The notes under the pieces are model-generated. The model ran no database searches. It was not told the DNA's origin and saw only the letters and a program-made list of their open reading frames with translations. A program made the position numbers and the translations under genes. DNA of 64,000 bases, taken from contig NFUW01000001.1 of assembly GCA_002127285.1 (NCBI GenBank), forward strand, positions 1,376,057-1,440,056, read 5' to 3'. Of this stretch, positions 1-8,457 are shown one piece after another. This stretch comes from Chitinophagaceae bacterium IBVUCB1 (GTDB taxonomy: Bacteria; Bacteroidota; Bacteroidia; Chitinophagales; Chitinophagaceae). Numbering within the stretch: the first letter of the stretch is position 1; each line of letters begins with the position of its first letter.

Positions 1-1346
1 TTGATAGATGGTTTCAGGATGGCTGTTTGCATCAGCGTATTGGCAAGGCCGTATGCATTGCCTTTGTACGCGTTGTAGTCGTTTATAAAATCGTTGTGTG
101 CGTAGCTGCGTTTGTACACCACCGCGTCGCGTATATTGGTGCCGAGCCTTTGCTCCAGCCTGCGCATCACTATATTGTAGTAGTGCTCTTTGATGTTTTC
201 GTTGTCTTCCATGCCCGGTGCAACGGGTATCAGTGCAAATAAGTTTTCGCCGCCAGCGGGTGCTACTTCTGCATCTGTTTTAGAGGGGCAGCATACATAC
301 ATCAATGGGTTTTCAGGCCACTTAGGTGTAGTATATAGCTCGGCAGCGTGTTTGTCGAACGGCGCATCAAAAAACAGGTTGTGATGTTGCAGGCCATCTA
401 TTTTTTTATTGATGCCTATATAGTATAACAGGCAAGATGGTGCCATGCTGCGTTTATCCCAATAGGCTTCGTCGTAGTTTTTGTATTCGTCGGGTATCAG
501 TTCGCTATCTGCATGATGGTAATCGCAGGCTACTACTACGGCATCGCTGCGGTAGCTGTCATAATCTGTCGTTACACCAGTTGCTTCCGTGCCCCATGCG
601 TTTATCTTCTGTACCGGTTCGTTGAATTTGAATTGCACCCCAAGGCTCTCTGCCAGCTTATACATGGCATCTGCTATCTTCCACATACCGCCATCAGGAT
701 ACCATGTACCCAGTTTCATATCGGCATAGTTCATCAGGCTGTAGAGTGCGGGTGTGTTTTGCGGCAGCGCACCCAGAAACAAAATGGGAAACTCTGCCAA
801 TTGCAATAGCTTAGGGTTTTTGAAGTAACTGCGCACATGGCTGTGCATAGACGTGAACATATCTATCTTGAAGAGTGAGCTCAACACATCCCAACTCATA
901 AACTCAAAAACAGATAGCCCCGGCTTGTGTACAAATTTATTGATGCCTGCATCGTATTTATAAGCTGCTTCTTTCAGAAAGGCTTCCAGCTTTTTACCTG
1001 CACCTGCTTCCTTGCTTTCAAATAATGCCTGCAAAGCAGCAAAGTCCGCTGGAATATCTACTACTTCATCTTCCCAAAATACGCGGTAAGAGGGGTCTAA
1101 TCTTTTCAGTGTGTAATAATCCGATGCAGATTTACCGAATTGGTTAAAGAAACGCTCAAATATATCAGGCATCCAATACCAACTGGGCCCCATATCAAAC
1201 ACAAAGCCATCTTTCCTGAAAACTCTGGCCCTGCCCCCTGCCTGTTCGTTCTTTTCAATAACTGTAACGTCTGCGCCATTTTTGGCCAGAAAACATGCGG
1301 CTGATAAACCCGCAAATCCGCTTCCTATTACAATTACTTTTTCCAA
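1..1346 (-). CDS. crtI: Phytoene desaturase (CrtI family), 3' end cut by window edge
   Basis: This FAD-dependent carotenoid desaturase converts colourless phytoene into coloured lycopene-type polyenes at the membrane. About 448 residues are visible. The reading begins EKVIVIGSGFAGLSAACFLA, a Rossmann dinucleotide fold with the GSGFAG loop, followed by the EKN acidic end of strand two and a GGRARVF segment. Later stretches such as GTWYPDGGMWKIADAM are typical of CrtI. The C-terminal FAD-binding block lies beyond position 1, so the gene is truncated by the window, not broken. No ATG fits the N-terminus; a TTG at 1346 just ahead of EKVIVIG is the best start, and an in-frame stop lies shortly upstream. 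It sits 29 bases after the ECF sigma gene and is probably co-transcribed with it. Confidence 0.93.
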   Translation of the reverse strand, partial: MEKVIVIGSGFAGLSAACFLAKNGADVTVIEKNEQAGGRARVFRKDGFVFDMGPSWYWMPDIFERFFNQFGKSASDYYTLKRLDPSYRVFWEDEVVDIPADFAALQALFESKEAGAGKKLEAFLKEAAYKYDAGINKFVHKPGLSVFEFMSWDVLSSLFKIDMFTSMHSHVRSYFKNPKLLQLAEFPILFLGALPQNTPALYSLMNYADMKLGTWYPDGGMWKIADAMYKLAESLGVQFKFNEPVQKINAWGTEATGVTTDYDSYRSDAVVVACDYHHADSELIPDEYKNYDEAYWDKRSMAPSCLLYYIGINKKIDGLQHHNLFFDAPFDKHAAELYTTPKWPENPLMYVCCPSKTDAEVAPAGGENLFALIPVAPGMEDNENIKEHYYNIVMRRLEQRLGTNIRDAVVYKRSYAHNDFINDYNAYKGNAYGLANTLMQTAILKPSI

Positions 1347-1375
1347 TTCTGGGGGAATATTAAATATAAGGATTA

Positions 1376-1873
1376 TTACCTATCAAGTTTCGACATTAAC
1401 ATTTTGCGCGCAAAGTGTATGCGGCTTTTGATAGTGCCAAGCGGCTCGTTCAGCAGGTCGGCTATCTCCTGATATTTATAACCTGTGTAGTGCAGCTCGA
1501 AAGAGAGACGGAAAACCTGTGGCAAATCATCTACTGCTTTTTTCACTTCACTGAGGCGTGTATTACTCCACCCTTGGTTGTAGGCTGTTTTGTCTGCATT
1601 GTACATCACAACGTCTGATGGTGTTTCGCCAGATACCTTGGTGAATTTTTTGTTTCGCCTGTAATTGTTGATAAAGATGTTTCGCATGATGGTATATAAC
1701 CATGCTTTCAGGTTAGTGCCGAATTGGTATTTTTCCCTGTTCAGCAATGCACGCATCATTGTTTCCTGAAACAAATCTTTTGCATCCTCGTGGTCGTGTG
1801 TCAGCGAAATTGCATATGGTTTCAAAAAGTCGCTATGACCTACTACCATTGTGTTGAAATCTGTTGCTGTCAT
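1376..1873 (-). CDS. ECF-type RNA polymerase sigma factor of the carotenoid cluster
   Basis: This 165-residue protein has only sigma region 2 (about residues 20-70, with DLFQETMMRALLN and the RNIFINNYRR segment) and region 4 (about 110-165, with a helix-turn-helix around YQEIADLLNEPLGTIKSRI), the layout of the extracytoplasmic-function sigma family. It would direct RNA polymerase to a small set of promoters. It lies directly upstream of crtI on the same strand with a 29-base gap and downstream of a CarH-like regulator, so the natural inference is light- or stress-controlled carotenoid synthesis. No anti-sigma gene is adjacent. Its leader carries two inverted repeats and a TAGTTTTG -7 box, annotated separately. 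The family is certain; the target promoters are inferred. Confidence 0.93.
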   Translation of the reverse strand: MTATDFNTMVVGHSDFLKPYAISLTHDHEDAKDLFQETMMRALLNREKYQFGTNLKAWLYTIMRNIFINNYRRNKKFTKVSGETPSDVVMYNADKTAYNQGWSNTRLSEVKKAVDDLPQVFRLSFELHYTGYKYQEIADLLNEPLGTIKSRIHFARKMLMSKLDR

Positions 1874-1876
1874 AAT

Positions 1877-1907
1877 TGTTTAACTTTTACGGATACGAAG
1901 TTAAACA
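1877..1907. promoter_or_regulatory. Inverted repeat in leader of ECF sigma gene, candidate operator
   Basis: TGTTTAACTT (1877-1886) is repeated as a perfect reverse complement AAGTTAAACA (1898-1907) with an 11-base spacer. It ends three bases before the start codon of the sigma gene. The TGTTTA core is shared with the repeat at 1931-1967, which suggests binding by one protein; the CarH-like regulator next door is the obvious candidate. Binding is inferred. Confidence 0.5.
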
Positions 1908-1930
1908 TACTTGCCATCCCGAGAAATAGA

Positions 1931-1970
1931 TTTTGTTTATTGTTTCATGGTATTTTCTTAAACAAAACTA
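1931..1970 (-). promoter_or_regulatory. Promoter of ECF sigma gene with overlapping inverted repeat
   Basis: On the minus strand TAGTTTTG (1963-1970) matches the Bacteroidota -7 box TAnnTTTG. A clear -33 TTTG at the usual distance is not seen. The perfect inverted repeat TTTTGTTTA (1931-1939) and TAAACAAAA (1959-1967) overlaps this box, which is where a repressor would block initiation. The core TTGTTTA is shared with the second repeat at 1877-1907. Confidence 0.5.
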
Positions 1971-2000
1971 AATAGCTGATTTGCAAGTGTTTATAAAAGA

Positions 2001-2031
2001 AAACAGGCAGAATTATTTTTTCTGCCTGTTT
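2001..2031 (-). terminator. Terminator after CarH-like regulator
   Basis: A perfect 10-bp stem (AAACAGGCAG at 2001-2010 with CTGCCTGTTT at 2022-2031) closes an 11-base loop and, read on the minus strand, is followed by a T-rich stretch. It lies just past the stop of the MerR gene and separates it from the ECF sigma promoter. Confidence 0.75.
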
Positions 2032-2049
2032 AGTAATTAGTTATGATTG

Positions 2050-2934
2050 TCATTTAAGTGTAATAAGTGTATCCCGCACCTCTTGTAGTGTGTGTAAAAG
2101 CTTTATATTCTGTATAGGTATATGCTTTGTACTCTTCAACAAACTGCCTGATACCAGAATTTTGCTGTCGGGGAAGGCGTTGTGCAGCTTTTGCAGGTAT
2201 TTGTTTACATCAAACTCTGACGTAACAGATGTTAGATGCACATACAGATAGTCAGGGTGTTTAGCTTCCACTACCAGCTTCACCTCTTTGATGGGTGAAT
2301 TGGCGCCGAGGTATATTGGGTTTTTCTCGTACTTGCGCAGCAGGTAGTTTACATACATCAAGCCAATATCGTGTATTTCGCCTTCTGGCAGAAAGAGCAG
2401 CACAGATGGACTTGCATCCATCTCTTTGGGTGGTAGGTTCTCGATGGCCAATGCCAGTTTGCGATATACTACATTGCTCATCATGTGTTCCTGCGCAGGA
2501 AATATCCTGTCTGTCATCCACATAATGCCTACTTTCTCCAGAAAGCTGAATATCAGTTGTTCAATGGTTTGCTCTATGCCGTATTTGCGCAGGTACTCGT
2601 TCACCAAGCGTTCAAACTTGTCAATATCCATAGCAAGTGTGGTTTCCAGCAGGTCGTTTACCAGTACTTGCAGTTTGAAGTCTCTGTCGTTTATCTTTTG
2701 AATAAGGGCGTTCATGTCGTCCTCACTCATCTCGTGTATGCGCGATATTTTATAGCCATAGGCATTGAGCAGTGATATGCGCAATGCCAGTTTCAGGTCA
2801 AGCGCATCGTAGTAGCGGATGTTGGTAGGGGTGCGTTTGGGCTGTAAAATACCATAGCGCTGCTCCCATATACGTATGGTATGTGCTTTGATGCCAGTCA
2901 GGTTTTCAATGTCTTTGATACTAAACCTATTCAT
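2050..2934 (-). CDS. MerR-family cobalamin-binding photoreceptor regulator (CarH/LitR type)
   Basis: This 294-residue regulator has an N-terminal MerR helix-turn-helix (residues 2-70, with SIKDIENLTGIKAHTIRIWE), a helical cobalamin-capping domain (about 85-165) and a C-terminal cobalamin-binding Rossmann domain (about 175-290). W139 followed by nine residues and E149-H150 reproduces the W-x9-EH signature that covers the adenosyl face in CarH. E186-x-H188-xx-G191 matches the ExHxxG form of the B12 motif, with H188 as the expected lower ligand. Proteins of this family repress carotenoid genes in the dark and release DNA when light cleaves adenosylcobalamin. I chose the ATG at 2934; a GTG five codons upstream (2949) is possible. 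It follows the SRPBCC gene and has its own terminator. Light response here is inferred, not shown. Confidence 0.9.
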   Translation of the reverse strand: MNRFSIKDIENLTGIKAHTIRIWEQRYGILQPKRTPTNIRYYDALDLKLALRISLLNAYGYKISRIHEMSEDDMNALIQKINDRDFKLQVLVNDLLETTLAMDIDKFERLVNEYLRKYGIEQTIEQLIFSFLEKVGIMWMTDRIFPAQEHMMSNVVYRKLALAIENLPPKEMDASPSVLLFLPEGEIHDIGLMYVNYLLRKYEKNPIYLGANSPIKEVKLVVEAKHPDYLYVHLTSVTSEFDVNKYLQKLHNAFPDSKILVSGSLLKSTKHIPIQNIKLLHTLQEVRDTLITLK

Positions 2935-3001
2935 TTCTACAGTATCCACAGTATCAGATTTGTATGATTAACAATAACAATTAAATAATGTTCAAAAAAA
3001 T

Positions 3002-3463
3002 CTATTTATTAAATTGCTTGCCTATCTGCTGATACCGATAGTCAAATATATTCTCTAATTGCTTCTTAACGAAGAGGGTGTGGGCAATATCTCCTAATAT
3101 CCACAATGGCAGGCGGTAATGCACCAAATCCGTCATCAGGATGCCATCAGGGGTTTCCTCAAAACTGTGTTGGTGATGCCACATTTTGTAGGGGCCTACC
3201 CGCTGCTCGTCCACAAAACGCTTGTTTTTCTCTACATGCGTTATTTCCGTCATCCAAAACATGGGTATGCCCATAAGTGGCGATACCTTGTAGGTTATCA
3301 CCTGCCCCGCATACACATCACCTTTCGGCATATCAGAGGTTATTACAAAATTCATGTAAGAAGGTGTAATGGCAGAGAGATTTCGCGCATCGGCAAAAAA
3401 AGCCCATAGCGTATCCATATCACATTTGATGAGTTGCTTGCGTTCCAGTTTATATACAGACAT
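3002..3463 (-). CDS. SRPBCC (START-like) family protein in carotenoid regulator operon
   Basis: The 153-residue product has the helix-grip pattern of the SRPBCC/START-like superfamily: an N-terminal ERKQLIKCDMDTLWAFFADA strand-helix segment, a central set of strands with PMFWMTEITHVEKNKRF, and a long C-terminal helix ending FDYRYQQIGKQF. Such proteins bind hydrophobic ligands in a deep cavity; the ligand is unknown. There is no signal peptide, so it should be cytosolic. It precedes the CarH-like regulator by 67 bases on the same strand, and the two are probably one transcript. The company suggests a role linked to isoprenoids or light response, but that is guilt by association. Confidence 0.8.
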   Translation of the reverse strand: MSVYKLERKQLIKCDMDTLWAFFADARNLSAITPSYMNFVITSDMPKGDVYAGQVITYKVSPLMGIPMFWMTEITHVEKNKRFVDEQRVGPYKMWHHQHSFEETPDGILMTDLVHYRLPLWILGDIAHTLFVKKQLENIFDYRYQQIGKQFNK

Positions 3464-3467
3464 GACA

Positions 3468-3529
3468 TATAAACAGATGCTGCAAGCTATTGTTCATTGC
3501 ACTGCAATGGCATTGATATTTGTATCAAT
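3468..3529. promoter_or_regulatory. Divergent control region with palindromes
   Basis: The 114-base gap between the divergent SRPBCC and VWA genes contains ATTGCA-C-TGCAAT (3497-3509) and ATTGATA-TTTG-TATCAAT (3512-3529), both perfect inverted repeats. A single TGTTTAT half-site, read on the minus strand at 3468-3474, resembles the core of the repeats in front of the ECF sigma gene. These could be autoregulatory sites for the CarH-like protein; sequence alone does not prove it. Confidence 0.35.
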
Positions 3530-3577
3530 AAATGCAATAAGCTACAGATGGGCGAAAGGGCTTAACTTCATGCAAGT

Positions 3578-4672
3578 ATGAAAGGCATTGTATTTACACA
3601 ATACAGGGAAGAAGAGGGCAAATCGCCGTTTGAGAAGCTATTTGATTTGTTTATGGAATTGCTGCAATATACAAGCGGCGATGCGGCAGAGGCACTCGAT
3701 TGGCTAACACAGCTTGACAGAAAGTACGCGCTGACGAATAACGATTATAGCATCGGTGATTTTATAGAAGACCTGAAGCAGCAAGGCTATCTGCAAGAAA
3801 ATGCCAATGACGGCGCATACAGCATCACTGCCAAGTCTGAACAGACCATCCGCAAACGATCGCTCGATGAGATATTCGGCAAGTTGAAAAAGACAAAACA
3901 AGGCAATCACCGCACATTTCGCAGCGGGCAGGGCGATGAACTGAACCCAGAAACCCGCCCATACGAATTTGGCGACGCGCTGGAAGCGATAGACTATAGC
4001 GGCAGCTTGCGCAATTCTTTCATCAATCATGGTGTTGACAGCTTTAAGATGCAACAAGACGATCTTGAAATACACGAGATGGATTTCAAGACGCAGACAT
4101 CTACCGTGCTGATGATAGATATTTCGCACTCCATGATACTGTATGGAGAAGACCGTATAACGCCAGCTAAACGGGTAGCTATGGCTCTGAGCGAACTGAT
4201 AACCACCCGCTACCCAAAGGATACGTTGGATATTGTTGTCTTTGGCAATGATGCATGGCAGATAGAGATGAAAGAATTGCCTTATTTGCAAGTAGGGCCT
4301 TACCATACCAACACAGTAGCAGGGCTGGAACTGTCTATGGATATACTGCGCAGGCGTAAGAACCCCAATAAGCAGATATTTATGATAACCGATGGCAAAC
4401 CTACCTGCCTGAAAGTGGGGAATAAGTATTACAAAAACAGCTTTGGCATAGATACCAAAATACTGAACCGCACACTGAATCTGGCAGGGCAGCTACGCAG
4501 GCTGAAGATACCTGTTATCACTTTTATGATAGCCAACGACCCCTATCTGCAGTCTTTTGTACGCGAGTTTACAGAGGTGAACAACGGCAAAGCATTCTAC
4601 TCCTCGCTGGATGGGCTGGGACAATTTATTTTTGAAGATTATGAGCGCAACAAACGCAAACGGGTACGATGA
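3578..4672 (+). CDS. VWA-domain protein with intact MIDAS
   Basis: This 364-residue cytosolic protein has an uncharacterised N-terminal half (residues 1-170, charged) and a C-terminal von Willebrand factor A domain. D181-x-S183-x-S185 is a complete metal-ion-dependent adhesion site, and the following strands FGNDAW and FMITDGKP fit the fold. Related proteins act beside MoxR/ChlI-type AAA+ ATPases as metal-dependent chaperones or chelatase-like factors. No such ATPase gene is adjacent, so the partner is encoded elsewhere or the protein acts alone. Its stop codon abuts the stop of convergent pyrH with no spacer, so neither transcript can end without entering the other gene. Confidence 0.85.
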   Translation: MKGIVFTQYREEEGKSPFEKLFDLFMELLQYTSGDAAEALDWLTQLDRKYALTNNDYSIGDFIEDLKQQGYLQENANDGAYSITAKSEQTIRKRSLDEIFGKLKKTKQGNHRTFRSGQGDELNPETRPYEFGDALEAIDYSGSLRNSFINHGVDSFKMQQDDLEIHEMDFKTQTSTVLMIDISHSMILYGEDRITPAKRVAMALSELITTRYPKDTLDIVVFGNDAWQIEMKELPYLQVGPYHTNTVAGLELSMDILRRRKNPNKQIFMITDGKPTCLKVGNKYYKNSFGIDTKILNRTLNLAGQLRRLKIPVITFMIANDPYLQSFVREFTEVNNGKAFYSSLDGLGQFIFEDYERNKRKRVR

Positions 4673-5383
4673 TTAGCTAACCAGCGTACCAATGTTTTTG
4701 CCTTCAACAACTTTTTGCAAATTGCCTGTTGTGTTCATGTCAAACACTATGATGGGCAGCTTGTTTTCCTGACAAAGCGTAAAGGCTGTCATATCCATCA
4801 CTTTCAGGTTTTGGCTAATGACCTCGCCGAATGTCAGTTTTTCATAACGGGTAGCACTTGCGTCTTTTTCAGGGTCTGCACTGTAAATACCATCTACGCG
4901 CGTACCTTTCAGTATCACATCGGCATTTATTTCTACCGCCCTCAAAGAGCCGGCGGTATCTGTTGTAAAGTAAGGATTACCCGTACCTGCACCGAATATC
5001 ACAACACGCCCTTTCTCTAAGTGGCGTATGGCGCGGCGGCGTATATAAGGTTCTGCCACCTGCTCCATTTTGATAGCGCTTTGCAGCCTAGTTTTAACGC
5101 CGATTTTCTCAAGCGATGCCTGCAAAGCCATACCATTAATAACGGTAGCCAGCATGCCCATATAGTCGCCCTGCGCACGTTCTATGCCCGTTTCGGCCTC
5201 GTTCATACCACGGTATATATTACCGCCACCTATCACAACGGCTACCTGCACACCAAGGTCAGTAATGGCTTTGATGTCTATAGCGTACTGTTCCAGCATT
5301 TTCGGGTCCAGCCCGTAGCTGCGGTCACCCATTAGTGATTCACCTGAAAGTTTTAGCAGTACTCTGTTGTATTTAGGAAGCAT
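4673..5383 (-). CDS. pyrH: Uridylate kinase
   Basis: PyrH phosphorylates UMP to UDP with ATP, the step feeding RNA, nucleotide sugars and CTP. The 236-residue length is standard for the bacterial hexameric enzyme of the amino-acid-kinase fold. Diagnostic segments are [11 protein letters not shown] near the N-terminus, [11 protein letters not shown] about residue 50, [14 protein letters not shown] about 130 and the aspartate-rich [12 protein letters not shown] about 165, which contacts the nucleotide. It stands alone on the minus strand with convergent VWA downstream; the usual neighbours tsf and frr are not here. The family identification is secure. Confidence 0.97.
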   Translation of the reverse strand: MLPKYNRVLLKLSGESLMGDRSYGLDPKMLEQYAIDIKAITDLGVQVAVVIGGGNIYRGMNEAETGIERAQGDYMGMLATVINGMALQASLEKIGVKTRLQSAIKMEQVAEPYIRRRAIRHLEKGRVVIFGAGTGNPYFTTDTAGSLRAVEINADVILKGTRVDGIYSADPEKDASATRYEKLTFGEVISQNLKVMDMTAFTLCQENKLPIIVFDMNTTGNLQKVVEGKNIGTLVS

Positions 5384-5463
5384 ATATAGCTGTTATTATT
5401 ATTGTAAGGGGCAGATTTGTTGCAAAGAAATGAAAAACTTATGGCTTAAAGAAGCCCGTAAAC

Positions 5464-7269
5464 TTATTCATTAAATGTCCATACTTTCAGGTTGTCTATC
5501 ATCAATAATTTATCAGAGCCGGGATTCCATAGATACACTTGCACTTTATCGAAATGCTGCGCTGGTATTTTTACATCAAGGAACAAAGTTTTTGTTTCAT
5601 TGTCGTATATAAACCATCGGTGTGGTCGAATCATTTTTGTTTTTACTTCAGTGCTGTCTTTTACAATAAACCGAACAAACAACTGCGGCATACGCCATAC
5701 CTCCCATTCTTTCAGGTGGCATTTGGCATCCACTTGCACCCTTACCCATTTGGCAGGTTGCGAAATTGTAAAGACAGATTTAGTACTGTTTTCTATGCCG
5801 GCAGATACATAAGCAGAGCGAATGCCTTCAACAGCAACATCGGGCATTTGGATAGTGCTATCAGTTTCATAAGTGCAGGTATGTATCAATTGCATTTGTT
5901 TGGGCAAGCCTTCAAACAACTCGTTGGTATCCATCAGTTTTTTCAGTTCATCCATATTATCGGGCTTCCACCTGCCAACTACACGCCAATAGTAATCAAA
6001 GCTCATGCTATGAATGTCTAATATCCCTGTGCCTTTGTGAGATTGTATAACCACCCATACATTGATATAGGCAAATAGCATTATGATGGGAAACGCTATC
6101 CACATCCAAATACGCCTCTTAAAGATTTGCTGTATAAGCGCTCCAAAAGGCAAAAAGAACAATGGATAGCTTTGTATCATGGCTCTGCCGCTAAAGCCAC
6201 CATAGTCCCAAGTATCCCAAGCTGTTACTACATATAACGAAACGAAACAAAAAGCAAGGACAGTGATTTTGTGTTTGCCATGTTTAAGAAACGGAATGAA
6301 GCCTATGAATGGTAATAACATCATAGGTGTATAAATAAGCCATCCGCAACGAAAGCTGAACATATACTGATGTGTATGCGGTTTGAGCCATGAAAATGAC
6401 TGTCCTTCGCCGCGATAACTATAAAACAGCCATTGCCCAGACGCATACTTCCAGTAAACCAATTGTATAAAACCGACCAATAATACGAATAAGGCGGCAA
6501 CACCTATTTTGGGCAGTTGTTGTTTAATGAAACCTATATGTTGCCTGATGTCTGCAGCCTTCATACTGTTAAGCCCCCATAGTAATGGTATCAAAACACT
6601 GACCATTTCAGACGGTCGTATCAGTATCAGCAACCCGCAAAGCAGCCCAATGCGGATGGCGTACTTATATTGTTTGTGTTGGTAGAAGTAGTGCGTATTC
6701 AATAACAAGAACACATAAAGCGTAAACAGCCAGTTGTGAGACATAGCGCCATCTATACCTACATAGTTGAGATAATTGGTGCCGATAACCAATATGAATA
6801 ACAATATAGCCACTACCTTATCTTCAAAATGCAGCAGCAGGAAACGCCTGAAATACCACAAGCCGAGTATGCCAAATAACAAGCTGCCTACTTGCAAGGC
6901 AAACTGGTAAGGAGTTGAAAAGCCATCTGCAGGATAACCCAGTTTAGGTGCAAGCCAATGAGCTACTGTAAATAAAGGCAGATACATGCAAGCCATACCG
7001 GCACTATATGTCATTACATATGTACCGCTTTCAACTTTGCTGAACTGCTGGATGTGCGGAGTAGGTTCGTATTTTTTCAGAATACTGTCTGCGAAAGACT
7101 GGTATTTCAAATCTTTGTAAATAAAGATAGACGGCAAGTACCAGTAATATCCGCTTACGTCCCAACCGATGGTTGCTTCACCGCCTTTCTGCTGCCATTT
7201 AGGATAAAACCCAAGACAGGCATAAAGTAATATGGCAACGCATGTTATATAGGATAGTTTGGATAACAT
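5464..7269 (-). CDS. Multi-spanning membrane protein, GT-C glycosyltransferase-like
   Basis: The 601-residue product begins with a membrane segment (residues 4-20), then GWDVSGYYWYLPS, a periplasmic-loop aspartate followed by aromatics as found in GT-C (PMT/ArnT-like) transferases that use polyprenyl-linked sugars. About ten further hydrophobic segments follow up to residue 400, including the LIRPSEM turn near 215. A soluble C-terminal domain of about 180 residues (IQMPDVAVEGIRSAYVSAG onward) looks beta-rich and probably lies in the periplasm. The donor and acceptor are unknown. It is a single gene between pyrH and gcvT. The GT-C assignment is by pattern and is moderately safe. Confidence 0.65.
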   Translation of the reverse strand: MLSKLSYITCVAILLYACLGFYPKWQQKGGEATIGWDVSGYYWYLPSIFIYKDLKYQSFADSILKKYEPTPHIQQFSKVESGTYVMTYSAGMACMYLPLFTVAHWLAPKLGYPADGFSTPYQFALQVGSLLFGILGLWYFRRFLLLHFEDKVVAILLFILVIGTNYLNYVGIDGAMSHNWLFTLYVFLLLNTHYFYQHKQYKYAIRIGLLCGLLILIRPSEMVSVLIPLLWGLNSMKAADIRQHIGFIKQQLPKIGVAALFVLLVGFIQLVYWKYASGQWLFYSYRGEGQSFSWLKPHTHQYMFSFRCGWLIYTPMMLLPFIGFIPFLKHGKHKITVLAFCFVSLYVVTAWDTWDYGGFSGRAMIQSYPLFFLPFGALIQQIFKRRIWMWIAFPIIMLFAYINVWVVIQSHKGTGILDIHSMSFDYYWRVVGRWKPDNMDELKKLMDTNELFEGLPKQMQLIHTCTYETDSTIQMPDVAVEGIRSAYVSAGIENSTKSVFTISQPAKWVRVQVDAKCHLKEWEVWRMPQLFVRFIVKDSTEVKTKMIRPHRWFIYDNETKTLFLDVKIPAQHFDKVQVYLWNPGSDKLLMIDNLKVWTFNE

Positions 7270-7301
7270 ACTGTGTTGTTTACAGGATTAAATATAATAA
7301 T

Positions 7302-7326
7302 TAAGAGCCGCATTCAGCGGCTCTTA
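7302..7326 (-). terminator. Terminator after gcvT
   Basis: A perfect 10-bp stem, TAAGAGCCGC (7302-7311) with GCGGCTCTTA (7317-7326), has a five-base loop. It lies eight bases past the stop codon of gcvT and ahead of the next minus-strand gene. The T-run on the minus side is weak (TTAATTATTATA). Confidence 0.7.
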
Positions 7327-7333
7327 CTATCAT

Positions 7334-8419
7334 TTAAGCAAACGGTATTTTCACCACTTTGGCTTTGAGTGCCTTATCGCGTACGGCAACAAATACCTCT
7401 GTACCCTCTGCTGCGTTTTCTTTTGTTACATAAGCCATGCCTATTGCTTTGCCGAGGCTTGGCGCCTGAGTGCCAGATGTTACATAGCCTATTTCATTGC
7501 AATTGGCATCCTGTACTTTGTAGTGGTGGCGGGGTATACCCTTGTCTATCATTTCTATGCCTACCAGCTTGCGTTTCAGTCCTTCCGCTTTTTGTGCTTC
7601 CAGTATGGGGCGCGCAGTAAAGTCTTTGGTAAACTTAGTTATCCAGCCAAGTCCTGCTTCCAGTGGAGACGTAGTATCGTCAATATCATTGCCATACAAG
7701 CAGAAACCCATCTCAAGGCGCAGCGTATCGCGTGCAGCCAAGCCTATCGGCTTTATACCACCTGCGCTGCCGGCTTCAAATATTTTATCCCAGATAATAT
7801 CGGCGTTATTACCATTATCTTCAAAATATATCTCTACACCACCTGCACCCGTATAGCCTGTAGCACTGATGAGCACATTGTCTATACCTGCAAATGTACC
7901 TTTAGTAAAAGTGTAATACTTCAAGTTGGTAATATCCATATCTGTAAGGGTTTGCATGTACTGTACCGCTTTAGGGCCTTGTACAGCCAGCAATCCTGTT
8001 TTGTCAGATATATTGTGCATCTCTACACCTTTGGTATTATGCTTGCTTATCCAGTTCCAGTCTTTTTCAATATTCGATGCGTTCACAACCAGCATATATG
8101 CTTTGTTGGTTTCTATACAATACACCAACAGGTCGTCCACTATACCGCCTTCGTCATTGGGCAGGCAAGAGTATTGAGCCTTGCCATCCGTCAGTTTCGA
8201 TGCATCGTTGCTTGTTACACGCTGTATCAAATCAAGCGCATCCGGTCCTTTCAGTATAAACTCGCCCATGTGGCTTACGTCAAACACGCCTGCATTTGTC
8301 CTTACGGTTTGGTGCTCTTCGTTGATGCCACTGTAAGATATAGGCATGTTATAACCTGCAAACTCGGCCATCTTGGCACCAAGCGCTGTATGTTTTTGTG
8401 TAAACGGTGTATTCTTCAT
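7334..8419 (-). CDS. gcvT: Aminomethyltransferase, glycine cleavage T protein
   Basis: GcvT transfers the methylene group from the aminomethyl-lipoyl H protein to tetrahydrofolate, releasing ammonia. The 361-residue protein has the normal length and the expected segments: [19 protein letters not shown] at the N-terminus, [12 protein letters not shown] about residue 43, [12 protein letters not shown] about 195, and [20 protein letters not shown] about 230, which carries the folate-binding arginine region. The C-terminal beta-barrel ends [12 protein letters not shown]. The H and P subunit genes are not in the window. The start is the ATG at 8419, 31 bases from a TATATTTG -7 box. Confidence 0.97.
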   Translation of the reverse strand: MKNTPFTQKHTALGAKMAEFAGYNMPISYSGINEEHQTVRTNAGVFDVSHMGEFILKGPDALDLIQRVTSNDASKLTDGKAQYSCLPNDEGGIVDDLLVYCIETNKAYMLVVNASNIEKDWNWISKHNTKGVEMHNISDKTGLLAVQGPKAVQYMQTLTDMDITNLKYYTFTKGTFAGIDNVLISATGYTGAGGVEIYFEDNGNNADIIWDKIFEAGSAGGIKPIGLAARDTLRLEMGFCLYGNDIDDTTSPLEAGLGWITKFTKDFTARPILEAQKAEGLKRKLVGIEMIDKGIPRHHYKVQDANCNEIGYVTSGTQAPSLGKAIGMAYVTKENAAEGTEVFVAVRDKALKAKVVKIPFA

Positions 8420-8449
8420 TTAAGAAATGTATTAAGATTTGTATGCGTG

Positions 8450-8457
8450 CAAATATA
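8450..8457 (-). promoter_or_regulatory. -7 box upstream of gcvT
   Basis: Read on the minus strand, TATATTTG matches the Bacteroidota -7 consensus TAnnTTTG and lies 31 bases before the gcvT start. No convincing TTTG -33 element is present at the usual spacing, so confidence is moderate. Confidence 0.45.
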
